Assembly (NCBI GenBank): GCA_947346365.1
Contig: CANAAV010000008.1
Location: 31,879-95,878, forward strand
Direction of reading: 5' to 3'
DNA from: an uncultured Flavonifractor sp.
GTDB taxonomy: Bacteria > Bacillota > Clostridia > Oscillospirales > Oscillospiraceae
DNA length: 64,000 nucleotides
The notes beneath the pieces are model-generated. The model was not told where the DNA came from. It saw nothing but the letters and a program-made list of their open reading frames with translations, and searched no databases. The position numbers and the translations under genes were made by a program. Shown here piece by piece: positions 58,660 through 64,000 of the stretch; within the stretch, counting starts at the first letter, position 1; each line of letters begins with the position of its first letter.

Positions 58660-59682
58660 TTACTCCTCCTTCCCGTATTTCTCCAGGTCTTCCTGGCTGA
58701 CGCCCAGCTGCTTGCAGACCAGCGTGGTCGCCTCGTCCGGCTTGTCGGACTTGAGGGCCACGGTGCCACCCAGGTCGATCTCGCCCATGGGGACGACCTG
58801 GGGGGCCTTCTCCACGAACGCGCCGAAGCCCTTGGGGTCGGCCAGGGCATAGCTCCGGGCCCAGTCCTTCTGCGCCGGGGTGATCTTGCCCGCCCTCAGA
58901 GCCAGGATGACGGCCTCGTCCGCGTCCCGCTGGGCGTTCTGTTGCTTCAGGGCCTTCAGCTCCTCCAGCACGTTGACGCCGTCAATGGTGCCGCCCTTGA
59001 GCTCCATGATCTTCGCGGTCACATCCTCGGCGGGGGCCCCGGCCTTCAGGCCCAGCAGCTCGCAGACCGCTTTGTTGGCGACGGTGGCCTCGTCCCCGGG
59101 CTGCTTGCCTTCCTTGAGGCTCTTGTTCTCGGCGACCATCGCCTGGAGAGCCTCCATGATCTGCTCCTCGGTGGCGTCCGGGCCAAGGCCCAGTGCCGCC
59201 GCCAGCTTCTGCATATCCATGTTCTCGTGTCCTCCTTCAAAATTATCTGAGTTGACGATCGGGGTCATGTTCTCGATCGCAGGGGTGTTGGTCAGGGCCA
59301 GGGAGTGCAGCCCTATGGCCTTGTTGTCCGTCTTGCGGACATTGACCACGGGGGAGAGGTAGCGGTATTCCTTATTCTTCAGATACTCCGCTCCCCGGGG
59401 TGTCCACTCAACAACGGCCACGATGTTCCCGCCCTCCAGCTTCAGCTCCTTCACCCAGCCAGCGGCGGGGGCCTCGACTCCCTTGAGCGTCTGGTGTTCG
59501 TAGTCCACCACCAGATCGACGCCGCGCTGGGCGATCTGTGCCTTCATCGCCTGGAAGCTGCCCTCGTCCACATCAAACTCGCCCTTGGAGCTGACGACGT
59601 GGCCCAGGGGGAGGACGGTGATGGTTTCCGGGGCTCCCGTGAGCTCCACGCCGCCGCCCTTCAGAATAAAAAAGTCCTTCAT
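58660..59682 (-). CDS. Mu gpI-like prohead protease/scaffold
   Basis: 340 residues. The N-terminal protease domain contains DLVVDYEHQTLKG, WTPRGAEYLKNKEYRYLSPVV and SLALTNTPAI, all marks of Mu gpI. The C-terminal half is helical and acidic (about 180-300), like a scaffold segment. In Mu an internal start makes the separate scaffold gpZ; an internal Met near residue 175 (MDMQKLAAALG, preceded by GAGGACAC) could do so here. Confidence 0.9.
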   Translation of the reverse strand: MKDFFILKGGGVELTGAPETITVLPLGHVVSSKGEFDVDEGSFQAMKAQIAQRGVDLVVDYEHQTLKGVEAPAAGWVKELKLEGGNIVAVVEWTPRGAEYLKNKEYRYLSPVVNVRKTDNKAIGLHSLALTNTPAIENMTPIVNSDNFEGGHENMDMQKLAAALGLGPDATEEQIMEALQAMVAENKSLKEGKQPGDEATVANKAVCELLGLKAGAPAEDVTAKIMELKGGTIDGVNVLEELKALKQQNAQRDADEAVILALRAGKITPAQKDWARSYALADPKGFGAFVEKAPQVVPMGEIDLGGTVALKSDKPDEATTLVCKQLGVSQEDLEKYGKEE

Positions 59683-59817
59683 TTTCCGGTGTCCTCCTTC
59701 ATGCTTGCGCCGCGCCCCGTTATAACGCCGTTAGTACGCCCCACAACGCCCCCCGGGGCCCTGCCCCGTAACTTTACCCTCCCCGGCGTCGGCGTTGCTG
59801 TGTGGGCCCCTGTGCGC

Positions 59818-60525
59818 CTATTTGGGGGCTCCCTCCTTTTGCCGGGCTTGGTAGACTTTCACCAGCGGCTCCGGGTAGTCCTTCAGGTCGGGCTCGAAGC
59901 GTACCTTTGCCGGGTTGGTGCCGAAGTGCGGGTCGGGCGCGACTGCCGGGAATGAGGTCTCCACAGTCAGCCCCCGCTGCTCCACCTGACGCTTGGAGAG
60001 CGTCCTTACAGTGCAGCGACACTTGAAGCCGTTGGGTGGGAACCAGACATTCCAGACGGGGGAGTCTGCCGGGAAGACGCGCCCGTCCATCTCCAGGTGG
60101 CTGGGGCGGGTGTGGGAGTCGTTGACCGCGTCGTACTGCCAGAAGGGACGCAGCTCCATGACGGCGGGGTCGGTCATTTGCTGGTAATGGCCCACATTGT
60201 AGGCCGTCTGGATATTGGTGCGGAAAATCAGGTCGGCCTGCTCCGGGTTGAGCCCCTCATAGCCCTCCGACTCCAGGAAGTCGTTCATGTTGGCCTGGAA
60301 CTCCTGGAGGGTGCTGCCCTCCTCCAGCGCGGAGAGCAACTCGTCGTAGAACTTCTTGAGGATTTGGGCCTTGGTGTAGCCGCTGACGGTGAAGGCCAGG
60401 GCCCGGTATTCCTCGGCGATCTGATAAAAGATCTCCGCCGTAACCGGGACGCGCTCCTTGAAGTAGTCCACAGCCTCCTGGAAGGTCATGTCCTCCCGGC
60501 TGAAGATCGTGTCAATGCCGTCCAT
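59818..60525 (-). CDS. Minor head protein gpF (Mu F / SPP1 gp7 family)
   Basis: 235 residues. The family signature is present: FRTNIQTAYNVGHYQQM, then DSHTRPSHLEMDGRVF and FPPNGFKCRCTVRTLS. Overlaps the portal gene by 14 bases. A 135-base GC-rich gap with hairpin-forming CCCCGG/CCGGGG lies between this gene and the protease gene. Confidence 0.92.
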   Translation of the reverse strand: MDGIDTIFSREDMTFQEAVDYFKERVPVTAEIFYQIAEEYRALAFTVSGYTKAQILKKFYDELLSALEEGSTLQEFQANMNDFLESEGYEGLNPEQADLIFRTNIQTAYNVGHYQQMTDPAVMELRPFWQYDAVNDSHTRPSHLEMDGRVFPADSPVWNVWFPPNGFKCRCTVRTLSKRQVEQRGLTVETSFPAVAPDPHFGTNPAKVRFEPDLKDYPEPLVKVYQARQKEGAPK

Positions 60526-62107
60526 CTTCCAGGGCCCTCCCCTCCAGGTTGGCGTACACCATAACCTTCTGGAGCAGCTCCTCCGCCTGGGTGACGTCCA
60601 TCGCCTTATAGAGCTCGGCGACAGCCTTCTCGTCCTCCATCATGTCCCGGAGCTCCTCCAGGCTCCCTGCGTTCTCAATTATTTTGAGAATTGGGGCGAA
60701 GGCTTTCTTGAAGCTGCCAGCTCCGCGCCTGACGGCGGCGTCGGCCAGCCGGTCGATATGCGCCTGGGTGCCGGGCCCTGCGTCGGCCCCGGCCTTCAAC
60801 GCGATGGTCGGCGCGGGCAGTTCCTGTTTGAACGGGAGGACGCCCGGCCCCGCTGCGGCCCGGGGTGCGGCGACCTCCTCGTCGGCCTCCGGCTCCGGGA
60901 TGCTGAACTTCTTGTAGATGTAACTGGTGGGTACCCGCAGCCCGATCTTCCCGATGAGCACGTCCAGGATGTTGGCGGTCTGCTCCAGGTCTTCCCCTTC
61001 CTCGCAGTCAAACTGTATCTTGGGGATGCGCTTGTCCTCACCGAAGTTGAAGATGCACAGGGGCCGGATGAGGTCACGCCGGAGGGTGGAGGCCAGGGCC
61101 TTGCAGTCAGCCACGGTCAGGTCGTGCCGGACGTCGTTGTGGGTCTTGCTCTGGGCGTAGCTGCCGCCGCCGCTGTCCGAAGTGAGGGTCTGGCCCAGGA
61201 TAGCCTTGCTGATCTGCTCGTCGCAGTAACGGGCCAGCCGCTCATAGAGGTCGGTGGAGCTGGTCTTCTCCGTGGTAATGAAGTCGATGGTGGTGCCGTC
61301 CGGTATGATGCCCGCCGCGTCCGCGCCGATCTGGATGAGGGCTTGCATGAGGGCCAACTTGTCGGCCTCGCTCGCCCCGGGCGCATACTTGCCCAGCCGG
61401 AGCGGGAGGCCATAGACCTCGGCGAAGCTGACCCAGTCCTTCAGGTCGTAATTCTTGAATAGGTACATCCAGGCCACGACCCGGAGGATACCCGCCCGGG
61501 AGGTGTGCCCGCTGCGGGCCTTGTACCTGTGGACGATGAACTTGTTCGCCGGGAGCAGCAGCCCCTCGGAGTGCTCCTGGGTGCGTACCTTGAATGAGTC
61601 GTCCAGGCTGTCCCAGAAGAACCGCTTCTGGTGCCGGGACTTGATCTGAGTGACGACGACGTGCCCCTCGTCATAGCCCCACATGATCTCCGAGACGGCG
61701 AAGCCCTTTCCGATCGCGTCCAGCAGATCGTTCTCCACGTCCTCGAAGCCCTCCATGCCGCCGAGCTGCTCCTCGATGAAAGCGGCGATCTCCTTGTCCC
61801 GGGGGTCGTCGCTGAACGGGATGATCTCGAAGTCCAGCCCAGTGACGGCGTTCTTCCGGGTCTGAAGCTGGCTGAACAGGTGGGGGTCTTTCTCCTCCAT
61901 CTCCTCAAACAGCTCCATCTGCCGCAGCACGTCGCCCGCGTCGGCTTCCTTGAGTATCTCCGCCAGCTTGACGGGCGTGAGGCCGTTGCTGGGATATTCG
62001 CTGTATTTGTCCGTCACGTGGGCGACGGCGATCTCCTGGATGTCAGGACGGCGCAGGGGTGTGGGCGGGGCCTGGGCGTTCTGACGCTGCCGTTTTCTTC
62101 TGCTCAT
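60512..62107 (-). CDS. Portal protein (DUF935, Mu gp29-like)
   Basis: 531 residues. Elements of DUF935 portals: LTPVKLAEILKEADAGDVLRQMELFEEMEEKDPHLFSQLQTRKNAV, GFAVSEIMWGYDEG and QISKAILGQTLTSDSGGGSYAQSKTH. Forms the DNA entry vertex. ATG 62107 overlaps the methylase stop by 4 bases. Confidence 0.94.
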   Translation of the reverse strand: MSRRKRQRQNAQAPPTPLRRPDIQEIAVAHVTDKYSEYPSNGLTPVKLAEILKEADAGDVLRQMELFEEMEEKDPHLFSQLQTRKNAVTGLDFEIIPFSDDPRDKEIAAFIEEQLGGMEGFEDVENDLLDAIGKGFAVSEIMWGYDEGHVVVTQIKSRHQKRFFWDSLDDSFKVRTQEHSEGLLLPANKFIVHRYKARSGHTSRAGILRVVAWMYLFKNYDLKDWVSFAEVYGLPLRLGKYAPGASEADKLALMQALIQIGADAAGIIPDGTTIDFITTEKTSSTDLYERLARYCDEQISKAILGQTLTSDSGGGSYAQSKTHNDVRHDLTVADCKALASTLRRDLIRPLCIFNFGEDKRIPKIQFDCEEGEDLEQTANILDVLIGKIGLRVPTSYIYKKFSIPEPEADEEVAAPRAAAGPGVLPFKQELPAPTIALKAGADAGPGTQAHIDRLADAAVRRGAGSFKKAFAPILKIIENAGSLEELRDMMEDEKAVAELYKAMDVTQAEELLQKVMVYANLEGRALEDGRH

Positions 62108-62766
62108 TCCACAGCCTCCTCAACACGCCGCTGCGCGATCTGGTAGTAGTCGTCGTCCAGCTCCACGCCGATAAACCGCCGCCTGGTCTTCTTGGCGGCG
62201 ACCAGGGTGGAGCCGCTCCCGGCAAAGGGGTCGAGGATGAGGTCGCCGGGCTTGGTGACGCTGGTGATAAGGTTGGCCAGGAGACCCACGGGCTTCTCGG
62301 TGGGGTGTACCATCTGAGAGCTGTTGAGCTTTTGGAAGGTAACAAGGTCTTTCGGGCGGTGCCCGGGAAAGCTGAACTTGCCTTTGACCGCAAAGATGAT
62401 ATTCTCATGGGAGGGGGCGAACGCCGCCTTGGTATCGCCCATGCCGTGAAATACCTTGTCCCAGATCACTTCGCTCTTGACCTGGAAGCCCGCCAGCTTC
62501 ATCGCGTCGATGAAGGTCTGCTGCACGTCCCAGCGGGTGAAACATACCAGGGAGCCCCGGCCAGACTCCCCGGATTTGAGAACCCGGAAGGCGTCATAGA
62601 GGAACCAGATAAAGGGCGACTTGTCGTTCTTGATTTTGGCCCCGGTCTGGGAAACGTAATTGATACCATAGGGCGGGTCGGTGATGATCGCGTCCACGCT
62701 CCCCGCCTCCATGCCCCGGAGCACTGTGAGGCTGTCGCCGTGGATGATGGTGTTCTCTTGGATAAT
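62104..62766 (-). CDS. Phage DNA methyltransferase (N4/N6-type, beta-class order)
   Basis: About 220 residues. Catalytic motif IV DPPYG comes first and the SAM-binding motif I DPFAGSGST later (motif order IV-I), with KPVGLLANLI before it, as in beta-class amino-methylases. The usual starts (GTG 62724) would cut off IIHGDSL, which belongs to the conserved N-terminus. The frame runs on to ATT 62766, which has AAGGAGG 8 bases upstream, right after the terminase stop. I therefore favour ATT initiation. No restriction enzyme is nearby, so it may protect phage DNA or modify it before packaging. Its place between terminase and portal is unusual. Confidence 0.88.
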   Translation of the reverse strand: MIQENTIIHGDSLTVLRGMEAGSVDAIITDPPYGINYVSQTGAKIKNDKSPFIWFLYDAFRVLKSGESGRGSLVCFTRWDVQQTFIDAMKLAGFQVKSEVIWDKVFHGMGDTKAAFAPSHENIIFAVKGKFSFPGHRPKDLVTFQKLNSSQMVHPTEKPVGLLANLITSVTKPGDLILDPFAGSGSTLVAAKKTRRRFIGVELDDDYYQIAQRRVEEAVE

Positions 62767-62779
62767 AGCTCTCGCCTCC

Positions 62780-64000
62780 TTAGTAGGCTCCGCGCCGGAA
62801 GTCCAGGGCGCGGGCGACGACGCTTTTGTATTCGACCCTCCGACCGACCTTGATGTCCAGGGCCAGCTTCACGGCCATCTGGAGCCCGTCCGGGGCGTCG
62901 TCGTTCTTGCCCATAGGGTACTCAGTCATTTGCTTCAGGAGGGTCTTGTGCTTCTTGCTGAACTTGACGTAGCCGTTCTTGACGAAGGGCTGCAGCGACT
63001 GGATGCGGGCGTCTTTATTCTGGGTGCTGTTGATCTCCTCAATGGGAAGGTATTCGCCAGCCTCCGCCGCCCGCTGCCGCATGATCTCCGCGAAGTAATA
63101 CTGGAACTGCACCGTCTCCACGCCGAATTTGTAGTAGGGCCGTTTGAAGTCCCGCTTCAGGCGGCGGCTCGCCTCCAGCGCGTCCTCGATAATCTGGTCG
63201 GGCTTTCGCCGGGCCACGTCCGCGATCACGACGTAGATATAGCCGGTGACGGTATCCTTGGCCAGCGCGAAAATGGAGCTGGTGTCCGACTTCTTGTTCT
63301 TGCCCAGGGAGGGGTCGTTGGCCCCGATGAACAGGAAGCGGGGGTCAGAGAAGTCCGGCTGCTGCTTCCCGTCGTCGTCCCAGAAGTCAAACCACTCCTC
63401 CTGGAAGGTGCAGTTTTCCGGGTCGATGGGGTCGTTCTGGATTTCGCTGTTGAAGCTGGCCTCGCCCTCGGAGATGCGGATAACCATGAGGTCGTAATAG
63501 GACAGCTTTTCTTCCCAGAGGACGGCGGTGCCCTCCAGCATCGCCTCCCGGTTCGCCTCGTAGAAAGCCTGGGCCTCGTCCTGCCGGTTCTCGTTGGCAA
63601 GGTCGGTGAAGATGTTCTCCCAGGCGTCCCAGAGCTCGCCGTTGGCGGCGAAGCTGATGACGCCTCGGTACTTGACCGCCTTGTAGCTGGGGTTTTTGGC
63701 GACGTTGGCCAGCAGTGCGTCAAAGTGCAGCAGCGTCCCGATGTAGACGATGTCCGTATAGGTGTCGCCAGCTTTGGAGACCGCCTTATAAAACCAGTCC
63801 CGGAGCTTCTTGCGCTGCTCCGGCGTGTTGACGTTCTCGTCGTTCTCCAGATCGTCGCAGACGATGAGGTCGGGCCTCCACTGCTTGTGGCGGCGTCCAC
63901 GGATTTTCTTACCGGAACCGATCGCCTCGATCTTGACCCCGTTGGCGGTCAGGATGACCGACGACTTCCAGACCTTCCCCTCCAGCTCCCCGAAGTCCTC
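62780..64000 (-). CDS. Terminase large subunit (5' part beyond window)
   Basis: 407 codons are visible, cut by the window edge. The Walker B region WRPDLIVCDDLEND marks the ATPase end; then the motif III-like YIGTLLH, and the RNase H-like nuclease with FIGANDPSLGKNKKSDTSSI and the closing NDDAPDGLQMAVKLAL. It packages DNA into proheads. The N-terminal Walker A lies to the right of the window. Confidence 0.93.
   Translation of the reverse strand, partial: EDFGELEGKVWKSSVILTANGVKIEAIGSGKKIRGRRHKQWRPDLIVCDDLENDENVNTPEQRKKLRDWFYKAVSKAGDTYTDIVYIGTLLHFDALLANVAKNPSYKAVKYRGVISFAANGELWDAWENIFTDLANENRQDEAQAFYEANREAMLEGTAVLWEEKLSYYDLMVIRISEGEASFNSEIQNDPIDPENCTFQEEWFDFWDDDGKQQPDFSDPRFLFIGANDPSLGKNKKSDTSSIFALAKDTVTGYIYVVIADVARRKPDQIIEDALEASRRLKRDFKRPYYKFGVETVQFQYYFAEIMRQRAAEAGEYLPIEEINSTQNKDARIQSLQPFVKNGYVKFSKKHKTLLKQMTEYPMGKNDDAPDGLQMAVKLALDIKVGRRVEYKSVVARALDFRRGAY

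Larger units (their letters stand above)
40766..64000 (-). mobile_element. Mu-like (transposable, myovirus-type) prophage, partial
   Basis: A continuous minus-strand block of late phage genes in Mu order (terminase, portal DUF935, gpF, gpI, gpT, gp36, gpG, gp37, sheath, tube, chaperone, tape measure, baseplate, fibre). Most genes overlap or abut. No integrase or recombinase gene lies at the visible end, as expected for a transposable phage whose transposase is at the other end. The left boundary is inferred: host terminator at 40725, last phage gene ends at 40970, and a TGTA-starting A/T-rich segment begins at 40766. The right end is outside the window. Confidence 0.88.

Noticed and set aside
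57511-59250. 579-codon plus-strand open frame over the capsid genes
   Set aside because: Antisense to gpT, decoration and protease genes; no ribosome binding site or domain.

Overview
The window reads as the chromosome of a GC-rich, spore-forming, lysine-fermenting Clostridia member. Gene content points to the Oscillospiraceae (Flavonifractor / Intestinimonas / Lawsonibacter-like), but this is inferred from content, not from a marker gene. About 40.7 kb of host DNA is followed by about 23 kb of a Mu-like (transposable, contractile-tail) prophage that runs off the right edge.

Host, left to right. 0.1-5.8 kb: mfd (transcription-repair coupling factor), a DnaC/DnaI-type helicase loader and a DnaD-domain primosome protein, all on the minus strand. 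5.8-16.4 kb: a lysine-fermentation island. kamB-kamC (putative reactivase of lysine 5,6-aminomutase) have their own promoter. kce-kdd-kamA-kamD-kamE follow a consensus promoter and a well-formed lysine riboswitch. A convergent sodium:neurotransmitter-symporter-family gene is a candidate lysine importer. Together they convert L-lysine to beta-lysine, 3,5-diaminohexanoate and 5-amino-3-oxohexanoate, and then to 3-aminobutyryl-CoA plus acetoacetate. The later steps to butyrate are not in the window. 16.6-20.4 kb: a minimal SufC-SufB pair, a hotdog thioesterase, the sporulation membrane protein YlbJ and a small Cys-rich protein. 20.5-23.3 kb: a decayed MFS transporter and a GH13 amylase. 23.3-30.5 kb (minus): a cell-envelope/division operon zapA - U32 peptidase - dut - maf - mreC - mreD - PBP2. 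30.5-31.1 kb: a gene-free stretch carrying a probable ~340-nt non-coding RNA of unrecognised family with a perfect promoter and a strong terminator. 31.1-34.9 kb (minus): lipid kinase - mnmG - mnmA. 35.1-40.7 kb (plus): typA/bipA, a chemotaxis receptor and a zinc-dependent phospholipase C-like protein.

Prophage (about 40.77 kb to beyond 64 kb, all genes minus strand). The order from the right edge is Mu-like: terminase large subunit, an inserted DNA methylase, portal, gpF, protease gpI, decoration-like protein, major head protein gpT, gp36, gpG, gp37, sheath, tube, tail assembly chaperone with a -1 frameshift signal, tape measure, baseplate N/P/45/46/47/48-type proteins, fibre-region proteins, a reverse transcriptase, a large lectin-like/Ig-repeat tail protein, and a chitin-binding-module-like tail protein. 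No integrase is visible. The transposase and early genes should lie beyond the right edge.

Most notable: (1) a reverse transcriptase with DGR-type motifs (YADD; GNxxSQ) overlapping a tail protein with a C-type-lectin-like fold, i.e. a probable diversity-generating retroelement whose template repeat I could not find by eye; (2) a lysine riboswitch on a lysine-catabolic operon; (3) a textbook A_AAT_TTG slippery site in the tail chaperone gene; (4) an unassigned structured RNA upstream of zapA; (5) two genes whose best ribosome-binding sites point to ATT or ATA start codons.
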